Positions 23,646 through 30,334 of a stretch of 30,754 nt of DNA are shown one piece after another. The notes beneath the pieces were generated by a model. That model saw only the letters and a program-made list of their open reading frames with translations. It had not been told where the DNA came from and ran no database searches. The stretch comes from a virus. The translations under genes were made by a program, and so were the position numbers. The stretch is taken from positions 1 to 30,754 of the IMG/VR virus record IMGVR_UViG_3300046810_000094; one strand, written 5' to 3'. Within the stretch, counting starts at the first letter, position 1. Each line of letters begins with the position of its first letter.

Positions 23646-24190
23646 TACTTTTCACCTCGCAGGAACTTGGAGTAGGTGTCGGAGCCGTCAGTGGTCAGCT
23701 TTGGAGCCTTGGCGGCGTCCTTGGCGAACTGGGTCAGGCTGTCGTTGGTTTTGGTGCCGTCGTCGTCATCGTCATCCTTCTCGTCCGCTTCATCAGCGGC
23801 AGCATCGAATGCGGCGACAACGTATGCCTCGGACTTGGTCGCCCAGTCGCGGGTCGGCTTCAGCTGCGCCATGGCGGCGCGCTTGATTTCCAGCGGGGAA
23901 ACCAGACCTTTGGCGTCGAAGGACTTCACGACTTTCGAGGCCAGGGCGATGGTGTCGAGGGTGGCTTTGACACGGAGGCCGATGGCAGAGTCAGAGGTGG
24001 CCTTTTTGGCTTCCTCCAGTTCTTCTTCGGCTGCGTCCTTGGTGGCCTCAGCCGTATCTGCGCGATCGCTCGCTTCGTCGAGTGCCTTCATGAGCCGTGC
24101 AATGCCGTCCTCGACGATCACTGCATGCTCTTCATCCAGCACGACAGAGAGGGTTTTTTTGGAGTCCAGAAAGAGCTTCCGGGTCGCCAT
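23645..24190 (-). CDS. Possible nested scaffold product of the DUF2213 gene
   Basis: An in-frame start inside the previous gene, ATG at 24190 with AAAGGTATC 6-11 nt upstream, would produce 181 residues beginning MATRKLFLDSKKTLSVVLDE. This is exactly the helical, acidic half without the protease domain. No independent evidence of translation exists; only the site and the domain boundary support it. Confidence 0.4.
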   Translation of the reverse strand: MATRKLFLDSKKTLSVVLDEEHAVIVEDGIARLMKALDEASDRADTAEATKDAAEEELEEAKKATSDSAIGLRVKATLDTIALASKVVKSFDAKGLVSPLEIKRAAMAQLKPTRDWATKSEAYVVAAFDAAADEADEKDDDDDDGTKTNDSLTQFAKDAAKAPKLTTDGSDTYSKFLRGEK

Positions 24191-24745
24191 AGTGGGGATA
24201 CCTTTCGGTTTGTGATCAAAAATACGGGCGACCTTTCCGGCCCGTGCTGCTTGTACAACCGCGATGTGGTTGATCTTGATGTCGCGCTGCTCGTACTCGT
24301 AGGGCGTGCCGTCTGGGGCAACGCCCGGCGCGCGGACGTATTCAGCCGTGTAGCCTGGAGAGAGCTCCGCTTTGCCTGACTGGATGTCATCGATGGCCGA
24401 CTGATCCTTGATGACCTTGTCGGTTACCAGGTTCTCACCGTCCCGCTCGACGCCGCGTACGTGACCGACCGAGACCTCCTTGAAGGTTTTGGAGTCGACC
24501 AGGTCTTCGGGGTGGTCGTTGGTGACGTCCTTGTCGAGGTACGTCGCCATGGACTCGGGGTCGAACACCTCTTCGGGGGAGCGGTACACGTTGACGATCC
24601 GCTCGGGGCCGTCGAGGTCCAACTCGCTGGAGAGGTACTGATAAACCCCGGTGCGCGCCGCAATGCCCTTCACGCACAGGAAACCTTCAGGCGTGAGGGT
24701 GCGAGACGTAGGCGCGAACGTCTCGTCGATGGTCATTCGTTTCAT
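23645..24745 (-). CDS. DUF2213 capsid maturation protease with scaffold-like C-terminus
   Basis: A 366-residue protein. Residues 1-180 are the DUF2213 domain: SMATYLDKDVTNDHPEDLVDS, with His78, and GKAELSPGYTAEY, with Ser129, suit the His/Ser pair of prohead proteases; KINHIAVVQAARAG closes the domain. Residues 186-366 are helical and acidic, with a coiled coil (ASDRADTAEATKDAAEEELEE), and look like a scaffold. An internal ATG at 24190 (Met186) lies after AAAGG, about 10 nt upstream, and could give a separate scaffold, as in lambda C/Nu3. The protease assignment is inference from layout and position. Confidence 0.75.
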   Translation of the reverse strand: MKRMTIDETFAPTSRTLTPEGFLCVKGIAARTGVYQYLSSELDLDGPERIVNVYRSPEEVFDPESMATYLDKDVTNDHPEDLVDSKTFKEVSVGHVRGVERDGENLVTDKVIKDQSAIDDIQSGKAELSPGYTAEYVRAPGVAPDGTPYEYEQRDIKINHIAVVQAARAGKVARIFDHKPKGIPTMATRKLFLDSKKTLSVVLDEEHAVIVEDGIARLMKALDEASDRADTAEATKDAAEEELEEAKKATSDSAIGLRVKATLDTIALASKVVKSFDAKGLVSPLEIKRAAMAQLKPTRDWATKSEAYVVAAFDAAADEADEKDDDDDDGTKTNDSLTQFAKDAAKAPKLTTDGSDTYSKFLRGEK

Positions 24746-24748
24746 GGG

Positions 24749-25705
24749 TTACCCGTTCTTGTCGGGGAAGTAGTTCACGCCGGGGATCATGGAGATGGCG
24801 ACACAGCGGCAGAGAGGGTGATGCTTGCCCGGCTTCAGCCCGGTTTGTCCGGCCCACGTTGCACCGACACCGACCTTGTAGACTCCCTCGCCAAAGCCGA
24901 TGTCCTGGCGGGCTATGCCGTAACAGCTGATCTTGGCGTTCGGGTATTTCCCCGCAGGGTTACCAGAAACACGCACGTCGCCGGCGTCTTCTGACTTGTA
25001 GTACTCGATCCCCGCTGCAGCCTGTCGCTTCTCGGTCAGGTCGGCGTTGATCTGTGACATCTGGTCTCGCGCTATCAACTTGGCACGGCGGGCGGTGATG
25101 CCTGTCTGCTCCTGAATCTGCCTGGCTATGACTGATGGGGCAGCGCCGCTCTTCATTCCGCCCAGGACGATCGTTTCCACTTTCTGGAAATACTCGGTCT
25201 TGACGGACTTGATCAGGTTGACGTTTTCAGCGATTGAGGCTTCCAGGTAATCCTGCATGCCTTTGGGCCGCGTGATCAGTTCGAAGTCGATACCGACAGC
25301 CCGGTTGATCGAGTTGCGGAAGTCCTCAGCATTATCGGCCTCGGCTCGACTGATCGTGCTCGCGGCCACCCGCTGAACCTGCGCATCAAACAGCGGCGTG
25401 ACGAATCGCTGTGACACGCTGCGAATCGCCTTCAGGATTTCTTCCGTCCAGCTGCCATCGAGCGTCATGCGGCTGTCAGCGATGTAGTCGGGCTTCAACC
25501 GCTTGAGCTCAGGCTCGACGGCCGCAACCAATTCACCCGCCATTAACCGGACCATCGCTCGAAGCTGCCCACGGTAGAACTGCTCCACATCCTTGCTCGG
25601 CAGGACCGGTTTAGGGGCTCGGGGTTTCCTTGGCCGTTTTTCCATCAGTGCTTTGTTGAGGGCGGTCAGGCTTTGAAGCGGCGTCAGCTTTTTGCGGGCT
25701 TCCAT
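24749..25705 (-). CDS. Minor head protein, Mu gpF-like (MuF)
   Basis: A 318-residue minor capsid protein bound near the portal and probably ejected or needed for head assembly. The helical first half is followed by the MuF domain: ARQIQEQTGITARRAKLIARDQMSQINADL (residues 199-228), then the C-terminal H-x-x-C-x-C in HHPLCRCVAISM. It starts inside the portal gene (22-nt overlap), and its place directly after the portal is classical. Confidence 0.9.
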   Translation of the reverse strand: MEARKKLTPLQSLTALNKALMEKRPRKPRAPKPVLPSKDVEQFYRGQLRAMVRLMAGELVAAVEPELKRLKPDYIADSRMTLDGSWTEEILKAIRSVSQRFVTPLFDAQVQRVAASTISRAEADNAEDFRNSINRAVGIDFELITRPKGMQDYLEASIAENVNLIKSVKTEYFQKVETIVLGGMKSGAAPSVIARQIQEQTGITARRAKLIARDQMSQINADLTEKRQAAAGIEYYKSEDAGDVRVSGNPAGKYPNAKISCYGIARQDIGFGEGVYKVGVGATWAGQTGLKPGKHHPLCRCVAISMIPGVNYFPDKNG

Positions 25706-27483
25706 TCTTCACCACCAAGGACGATTGATGCCAGTGGTAGAGGGTTGGCGCGGATGGCCTCCAGCTCTTCATCTGTGGGGTCGTACTTGAGGCTCAGATG
25801 AGGCAAGAAGGTCGGATAGCTGTGCACGGCGCCAGAAGCTCCGATCTCGTTGAAACGAGCTTGAAGCTCTGGAGAATCCAGCTTAACAACCAACGCACGC
25901 CACGGGGCCTGACCAATAATCTCGTACTCGGTCGTCAGATTGGCTGTGTACAGACCGATTTTCGGTGAGCCTGCTGGAATGCCGTCGCGGGCATAGAACA
26001 GGGTCACATGCAGATCATCAGCCAGAACGCCACTGCCAATACCAGCGCTCAGCACGTGCTCCGCGATAACGCTGGCAGACAGGCTGTCAGGCTTGACCGA
26101 AACGAATCCATTCGGAGCAGCGTCCGTGGTGGTCTTCCCTCCAAGGTTGAACTCAGGCAAGTCATCCCCGTCATCACCTAATCCTGCGTCCTGGTCCTTC
26201 TCTAACTTCTCTTGCGCGGCGATTTGCTCGTCGGTGATCGCGTAGGTGCCTTTGGCCTGAGCTTTGCGCATCGCATGGCTTGGCTTGATCACACCGTTCT
26301 CGATGTACAGCGCATCAGCCTGAGCCTCGGCCAGATCCTCCTGAGCCTGCTCGACACCAGAGGTCTGAGCCAGCGGATTCCATTCGAACTCGATGTCGTC
26401 CGGGTAGGTGCCCAGCGCGGAGCGGATCAGCACCTGATCCATAAGCTCGAGGTCCAGCCTCATTTGGCCGTCCTGCTTGCCCTTGATCGTTCCGTGGTAG
26501 GTCTTCAGGTCGCCTTCGCCATTGGCACTCAGTCCGGAGGCTGATTGCCCCCAAAGCTCGGTCACCGGCATCTCGGCAGCGCCTGCCGTCCACACCATGA
26601 ATTGCTCCATGATCGAGCTCAGCCCTGAGAACGCGATGCTGTTGCGCTCGTAGGTCTCGCTTTCCTTGTCCAGCAGGCCAAGGTTCACGATGGACTTGAG
26701 CATGCCGAACATTCGGTAGCGCTCGGTCACGTTGTCGCACTGGGCGCTGGCAAGTGCTGCCTTCAAACCACTGACGCTGATCGTGTCGACGTTGGCTTCC
26801 AGCACCAGAGAGGCAATGCCCCCCTTGGTCGCCACCACATCGCGCAGGTCTGACATGCAACGACGCAGACGACTGTCACCCCAACCCTGTTCGAACTGAC
26901 GCATGCGCCGCGGCAGGCGAGCACCCGTGCGGCGAATGATGTGGCTGTGATGAATCTTCTGCTGCCCATTCACCATCATGTAGAACTCTGGAAGCATCCA
27001 GTTAGGCGCCAGAGGGTTGGTGAAGTTGAACTCGGTCGGCTGAATGTCCCAGCGGTCGAACACCACCAGGTTCTTCAGCCCGCCCTTTTTGATCTTGTCG
27101 AGGTTGAGCGGTTGGCTCAGGTCCTGTCCGGTCACCATCAGGATCGCAGCACCACCGTACAAGTCAGCCCAGCAGCAGGTATCAAGGTAGGCCTGTTGCA
27201 CTCCCAAGCGGCGCTCTTCGTTCGCGATCTCTTTAGCCTGCTTGCCGCTGAATGCCCGCCACTCTCTCAGGGCGTCCTCGTTGGGCTTATCCACGATCCG
27301 GCGTGCGAGCCAGTTCGATTGATACGCCGCTTCCAGCTCATACGGAGTGACGAACTCGAAGCCGAATTGACTGTGTGAGCGCTTGTCCCGGTTGGTGCCA
27401 ATGTTAGCGACCATGTTCGAGAGACTGTCGGTTGTGATGACCGCCCCCGCAGTCACAGAAATTCGCGGTTTATTTGTGGTCAT
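25684..27483 (-). CDS. Portal protein (DUF1073) fused to an Acb1-like 2H phosphoesterase domain
   Basis: A 599-residue protein. Residues 1-430 are the DUF1073 portal: FVTPYELEAAYQSNWLARRIVDKPNEDALREWRAF, the HHSHIIRRTGARLP strand and ITELWGQSASGLSANGEGD-type P-loop around 300-330 are seen. Residues 459-599 are a second domain with HVTLFYA (His492) and HLSLKYD (His562), the two H-x-T/S-x tetrads of 2H phosphoesterases. The segment WRALVVKLDSPELQARF and the ending around HLSLKYD resemble T4 Acb1, which degrades CBASS cyclic nucleotides. The two are joined by an acidic Asp/Gly linker. Annotated DUF1073-Acb1 fusions exist in databases; activity in this protein is inference. No clear ribosome site: a palindrome at 27485-27496 sits in its place. 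Confidence 0.88.
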   Translation of the reverse strand: MTTNKPRISVTAGAVITTDSLSNMVANIGTNRDKRSHSQFGFEFVTPYELEAAYQSNWLARRIVDKPNEDALREWRAFSGKQAKEIANEERRLGVQQAYLDTCCWADLYGGAAILMVTGQDLSQPLNLDKIKKGGLKNLVVFDRWDIQPTEFNFTNPLAPNWMLPEFYMMVNGQQKIHHSHIIRRTGARLPRRMRQFEQGWGDSRLRRCMSDLRDVVATKGGIASLVLEANVDTISVSGLKAALASAQCDNVTERYRMFGMLKSIVNLGLLDKESETYERNSIAFSGLSSIMEQFMVWTAGAAEMPVTELWGQSASGLSANGEGDLKTYHGTIKGKQDGQMRLDLELMDQVLIRSALGTYPDDIEFEWNPLAQTSGVEQAQEDLAEAQADALYIENGVIKPSHAMRKAQAKGTYAITDEQIAAQEKLEKDQDAGLGDDGDDLPEFNLGGKTTTDAAPNGFVSVKPDSLSASVIAEHVLSAGIGSGVLADDLHVTLFYARDGIPAGSPKIGLYTANLTTEYEIIGQAPWRALVVKLDSPELQARFNEIGASGAVHSYPTFLPHLSLKYDPTDEELEAIRANPLPLASIVLGGEEWKPAKS

Positions 27484-27484
27484 A

Positions 27485-27534
27485 GATTGATCAATCCCGC
27501 GCCACGAAATGGACGCATCTGAATTCGTGGCGCG
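27485..27534 (-). promoter_or_regulatory. Palindrome and 11-bp inverted repeat ahead of the portal gene
   Basis: GATTGATCAATC (27485-27496) is a perfect 12-bp palindrome that starts 1 nt before the portal ATG, where the ribosome site should be. Immediately upstream CGCGCCACGAA (27498-27508) pairs with TTCGTGGCGCG (27524-27534) over a 15-nt loop, a strong hairpin without a T-run. Together they fill the 53-nt gap. A translational or transcriptional control of the head operon is likely; I see no matching known element. Confidence 0.6.
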
Positions 27535-27536
27535 AG

Positions 27537-27758
27537 TTATTCGTTAACCGGCGGTTCGCGCAGCTTCGATTGCTGGATCACCCTGGACACCGCGACCGCA
27601 ATGCTGAGCCCCATGTTCACGACCGCGAACACCAGTGGATCAACTGCCCCCTGAAACACTGACCACCCCGCCGCTGCCGCATTGAGCACTGCACCGGCCA
27701 CCGCCAATTGCACACTGGTCATTCGCCAGGCCTTACGCCATTCAGGGATGAGTGCCAT
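27537..27758 (-). CDS. Holin-like small membrane protein
   Basis: A 73-residue protein with an N-terminal IPEWRKAWRMTSVQLA segment, common in small phage holins of Pseudomonas and Burkholderia phages, and two hydrophobic segments (VQLAVAGAVLNAAAAGW and PLVFAVVNMGLSIAVAV). The ATG at 27758 is chosen over the in-frame ATG at 27815, since it fits the family and lies 17 nt inside the lipoprotein gene. It is the only good holin candidate and is far from the endolysin, in the same operon. Confidence 0.6.
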   Translation of the reverse strand: MALIPEWRKAWRMTSVQLAVAGAVLNAAAAGWSVFQGAVDPLVFAVVNMGLSIAVAVSRVIQQSKLREPPVNE

Positions 27759-27993
27759 GGTCGATATCCGGGGGCAGTAGTTTTTCAAGGTTCTGGGCGT
27801 ATCGCTTCCAGTCATCCCGGCTCGCTGTCATGCGTCGAAGGTCGGCGTCTCTGGACGCTGACGGCTTAGGGCATTCACTTGGCGCTGACGTGTACCGGTT
27901 TACTGTTGTGTGCTGCACTGGCGGATCAGTCTTAATCACTTCTCTCGGCGCGCAGCCGGCAAGCAAAAACACCACAACCAGTGCGCACCTCAC
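27742..27993 (-). CDS. Small lipoprotein with helical tail
   Basis: An 83-residue protein: RCALVVVFLLAGC gives a short signal peptide and a lipobox LLAGC with Cys at residue 14. The mature part is Pro/Ser-rich, then a helical stretch (DADLRRMTASRDDWKRYAQNLEKLL). It overlaps its membrane neighbour by ATGA. This pairing of a one-membrane-span protein and a lipoprotein is reminiscent of an i-spanin/o-spanin pair, but Rz/Rz1 also exist at 4396-4920. Confidence 0.7.
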   Translation of the reverse strand: MRCALVVVFLLAGCAPREVIKTDPPVQHTTVNRYTSAPSECPKPSASRDADLRRMTASRDDWKRYAQNLEKLLPPDIDHGTHP

Positions 27994-28307
27994 TTTGGCC
28001 GTCCGTTGAGCGTCAGCTGCTTCACGGCATCGGTGAGTGTGTCCACGCGGTATTCCTGCTTCTCTGTCGAGGTCTTCACCACGCCAAGGGTCACCCCGTA
28101 CGCGTCGAGTGTTCGCTCGATTGAGCCGATCCGCTGGATGGTCACGGCTTGGGTGGTCTGGTAGTTATTCAACGCTACCTGGAGGGACGACAATGAGGAC
28201 ACCACGTAGCTGAACGCAGCGAGCGCCCCGAGGGAGATAACGGTTTGCAGGATAGGCACGATGAGCTTGAACATCGTACTGTCAGCGATGCGCGAGACTT
28301 CAGTCAT
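27990..28307 (-). CDS. Membrane-anchored coiled-coil protein
   Basis: A 105-residue protein with one hydrophobic segment (LIVPILQTVISLGALAAFSYVV, residues 15-36), then a helical part with heptad-like spacing (LSSLQVALNNYQTTQAVTIQ... TLTDAVKQLTL). No family recognised. Single-span plus coiled coil suits an i-spanin-like, holin or antiholin role. Coupled to the lipoprotein by ATGA. Confidence 0.65.
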   Translation of the reverse strand: MTEVSRIADSTMFKLIVPILQTVISLGALAAFSYVVSSLSSLQVALNNYQTTQAVTIQRIGSIERTLDAYGVTLGVVKTSTEKQEYRVDTLTDAVKQLTLNGRPK

Positions 28308-28320
28308 GGTGACATCCAGA

Positions 28321-28346
28321 ATTAAAAGGCCCGAAGCATCCGGGCA
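28321..28346 (-). terminator. Terminator-like hairpin upstream of the membrane-protein cluster
   Basis: On the minus strand GCCCG-GATGCTT-CGGGC is followed by CTTTTAAT, a 5-bp GC stem and a short T run. Transcription from the region to the right would be reduced here before it enters the head operon. Confidence 0.55.
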
Positions 28347-28488
28347 AAGGAGCGCTGGGGAGCAGCACGATAAGATTCAGGGTCGAATGAGGCCCTCGCT
28401 GAACATGGCGATCAGAGGTTCCGAGGGGTTTGGGGAAATGCACATCCGGGAAAGCATCCACTTTGGTAGCGGCTTTCCTCGGAGGTAC
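28347..28488. other. Non-coding stretch between two terminators
   Basis: Together with the flanking hairpins, the 236 nt from 28308 to 28543 hold no gene I can support. The short minus-strand frame running 28503-28300 begins inside the hairpin and lacks a ribosome site. Confidence 0.5.
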
Positions 28489-28519
28489 AAAAAAGCCCGG
28501 CATGGCGTCCGGGCTTTTT
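28489..28519. terminator. Bidirectional intrinsic terminator
   Basis: AAAAAAGCCCGG-CATGGCGT-CCGGGCTTTTTC has a 6-bp GC core extended by A-T pairs, with A runs on one side and T runs on the other, so it works on both strands. It closes the secreted-protein gene at 28544-28834. Confidence 0.85.
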
Positions 28520-28543
28520 CACATCAGGTCACTTCAGGCGTAT

Positions 28544-28834
28544 TCAGCAGATCGGCAGCGCGAAGCTTTCGGGCTTTGGCTTGGCCGAGGTCATTTCGAA
28601 GTGATTGCTGGATGCACGCAGATTGGACTTCAACTGTTCGTCGGTGGACTGGCTGCCCGTTCGCCATGAAGCGAGGGTCATTTCCAGACGCGTGAGCGCC
28701 ACACCCTGCGGCTCGCCCATGGTGCGAACCATGTGATACGCGGAGGTTACCGGATCGGCCAGGGCGGTCAGGGAGAAACAGGACAGGCATGCGGCGAGCG
28801 CAAGACCCAGGTACATGGAGAGTCGCTTAATCAT
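28544..28834 (-). CDS. Small secreted protein, flanked by terminators
   Basis: A 96-residue protein. MIKRLSMYLGLALAACLSCF followed by SLTALA is a typical cleavable signal peptide (cut after ALA, residue 26). The mature part (about 70 residues) is unrecognised, with SAYHMVRTMGEPQGVALTRLE and two late cysteine-free helices; a single Cys is at the end. GAGGAA about 7 nt before the ATG at 28834 decides this start; the frame is open upstream but lacks such a site. A terminator on either side isolates it, like an independently expressed phage cargo gene. Confidence 0.7.
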   Translation of the reverse strand: MIKRLSMYLGLALAACLSCFSLTALADPVTSAYHMVRTMGEPQGVALTRLEMTLASWRTGSQSTDEQLKSNLRASSNHFEMTSAKPKPESFALPIC

Positions 28835-28868
28835 TCGGCATTCCTCGAGGTTATTTTCGTTCGCCCAC

Positions 28869-28897
28869 AAAAAAGCCCCGCACAATGGCGAGGCTTT
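28869..28897 (-). terminator. Intrinsic terminator after the candidate antiterminator gene
   Basis: On the minus strand AAAGCCTCGC-CATTGT-GCGGGGCTTTTTTG forms a 7-bp GC-rich stem (one G-T pair) extended by A-T pairs and followed by six T. It lies 75 nt after the stop of the gene at 28972 and before the secreted-protein gene. Confidence 0.85.
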
Positions 28898-28937
28898 GGG
28901 TTGCGTTTGCGCTGGGGGTGATTTGCGCACTGTGGGA

Positions 28938-28966
28938 AAATTACCCCAAAACCCCCACCATGGCAA
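28938..28966 (-). promoter_or_regulatory. Candidate late promoter, pR'-like
   Basis: On the minus strand TTGCCA (-35, 28961-28966), 17 bp, TAATTT (-10, 28938-28943). The -35 matches 5 of 6; the -10 only 3 of 6. Expected start near 28931, about 35 nt before the terminator at 28869-28897, as in lambda pR'-tR'. Confidence 0.35.
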
Positions 28967-28971
28967 ATAGT

Positions 28972-29649
28972 TTATGCAGCATGTTCGGAATTCTCTGCAT
29001 GAATGACCTGCCAAATCGGTTGTTGAGCCTCAATGTCTACCTCGTGGATGGCTTGGCGCAGAAAGTCCCAGATCTCCAACCAGTCACGATTCCAGTGTTT
29101 CGGCTCGATGGTGATCCCGTACAGCTTATGCATCCCCTCCGCTACCCGTGCCGGCCCCCACGCCGGCCCACCATGAACCTCCGCCTTGTACGACTGCAGG
29201 GCCACCGTGATCATGCAGTGGACCTTTGCGGACTTGGCGTCGGTCAGCGCCGAGAAATCCACCTCGCTCCAGATCAGCTTCTCGGCGTTGAGCATGTGCA
29301 CCGCCGTCATGCATGGGTGGTACAGGTAGTGCCCGAACTGCTGCACCTGGAACGGCAGTGTGTCGATGGCTCTGAGAACCTTGCCGATGGTCGCCAGGTG
29401 AGCGGCACGCGCGGTTGATCGGCCGATGGGTGTCCGGCGAGTCTCCGAAATGCTGATCCGCTGGCGAACGACCTGAATGCGTTCCTCCTTGTCGTCACCC
29501 AACGCAGCGAACACGGCTTCCCGGCGTTTTACCCGCTCAGTCCTGACCTTGGTTGCGGTCTCCGCCTTTTCAGCCGCTATCGCGCTAATGGAGGCATTTG
29601 ATTCGTGCTGTGCGTCCGACCATGCCTGACGCGCTCCGATAAGTCTCAT
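28972..29649 (-). CDS. Protein of unknown function, candidate late antiterminator
   Basis: A 225-residue protein right after NinG, with which it overlaps by ATGA. The first 80 residues are charged and helical. The second half reads LPFQVQQFGHYLYHP...AEKLIWSEVDF and PKHWNRDWLEIWDFLRQAI, a segment I associate with Pseudomonas phage proteins but cannot name. It lacks a clear zinc finger or HTH. Position (after ninG, before a terminator and the late genes) matches lambda Q, so late antitermination is a reasonable guess. GGGGAGA 8 nt before the ATG supports the start. Confidence 0.6.
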   Translation of the reverse strand: MRLIGARQAWSDAQHESNASISAIAAEKAETATKVRTERVKRREAVFAALGDDKEERIQVVRQRISISETRRTPIGRSTARAAHLATIGKVLRAIDTLPFQVQQFGHYLYHPCMTAVHMLNAEKLIWSEVDFSALTDAKSAKVHCMITVALQSYKAEVHGGPAWGPARVAEGMHKLYGITIEPKHWNRDWLEIWDFLRQAIHEVDIEAQQPIWQVIHAENSEHAA

Positions 29650-30236
29650 GCTGCTGCTCTCCCCTTCAGCTCTTTGGTCTTTGCCCGATACAGCGCCGTC
29701 AGCGCCTTCAGTTCATCAATCGTGTACTTCTTCGGCTCATGCAGCCCCTCAAGCCACTCAACCGCTTCCAATCCAATCTTCTCGATCAGCCTTGGTCGAT
29801 ACCCCAGCAGGTTGCCGGACTTGCCCATGTTGCAGTTGCGGTTGCATTGCAGATGGACGTTCAGCGGCTCGAAGCGCAGTTCTGGCGCGGCAGCGGTTGT
29901 CCGATAGTGGCCGGCGCAGTACTGGACATCCGCCGTGGTGCCGCAACTGATGCAGGGCTGGCCGGCATCACGCTCACGAATCCAGGCATTGAAAGCGTGT
30001 TGCGTGTCCTTGAGGTGATCCGCCCTGCTCTTCAGCTTTTCCTTGCGAACCTTGATCTCGCGGCGCTCGCGCTGAGCAATCGACTTGCGCTGCTTTTCCT
30101 GCGCCTGGCGGGCCAGCACTACTGCGCAGTCCGGCGAGCACCATTTCTGAAAGCTGCGGGTCGGCGTGAAGGTCGCGCCACACCCAGCGACTCGGCAGCG
30201 CTTCGGCCGCATCGGCTTTGTGGATTGCGGAATCAA
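29646..30236 (-). CDS. ninG: NinG/Rap recombination protein
   Basis: A protein of about 196 residues, homologous to lambda NinG (Rap), a nuclease for recombination intermediates. The N-terminal zinc finger has C-x4-C (CRVAGC) then WCSPDC; the central part is Arg/Lys-rich; the C-terminal half reads AFNAWIRERDAGQPCISCGT, AGHYRTTAAAPELRFEPLNV and CNRNCNMGKSGNL, the lambda NinG HNH-like block. The exact start is open: TTG at 30236 overlaps a small upstream ORF (TTGA) with GGGGGTGGG before it; ATG at 30212 and GTG at 30263 are alternatives. Confidence 0.9.
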   Translation of the reverse strand: MIPQSTKPMRPKRCRVAGCGATFTPTRSFQKWCSPDCAVVLARQAQEKQRKSIAQRERREIKVRKEKLKSRADHLKDTQHAFNAWIRERDAGQPCISCGTTADVQYCAGHYRTTAAAPELRFEPLNVHLQCNRNCNMGKSGNLLGYRPRLIEKIGLEAVEWLEGLHEPKKYTIDELKALTALYRAKTKELKGRAAA

Positions 30237-30334
30237 AGCCCACCCCCGAATTGATGCGCGCACGGGTTCGAGTGGTAGCTGTGCTCGAGCATGGCGGCGA
30301 TGGCCCGAATGAGGCCCTTTGCGAACTCAGTCAT
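30233..30334 (-). CDS. Tiny ORF between ninB and ninG
   Basis: A 33-residue ORF, MTEFAKGLIRAIAAMLEHSY followed by HSNPCAHQFGGGL. The ATG (30332-30334) overlaps the NinB stop as ATGACTGA, and its own TGA overlaps a possible TTG start of ninG. GGGGTGG lies upstream. Its first half is an amphipathic helix. Coupling on both sides is the only support; it may just be a spacer that carries ribosomes to ninG. Confidence 0.4.
   Translation of the reverse strand: MTEFAKGLIRAIAAMLEHSYHSNPCAHQFGGGL

Noticed and set aside
23633-24379. A 248-codon plus-strand frame opposite the protease/scaffold gene
   Set aside because: Its content follows from the acidic codons of the opposite strand; no start signal and no family.
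28300-28503. A 67-codon minus-strand frame between terminators
   Set aside because: Starts inside a terminator hairpin, lacks a ribosome site and overlaps the next gene's start.
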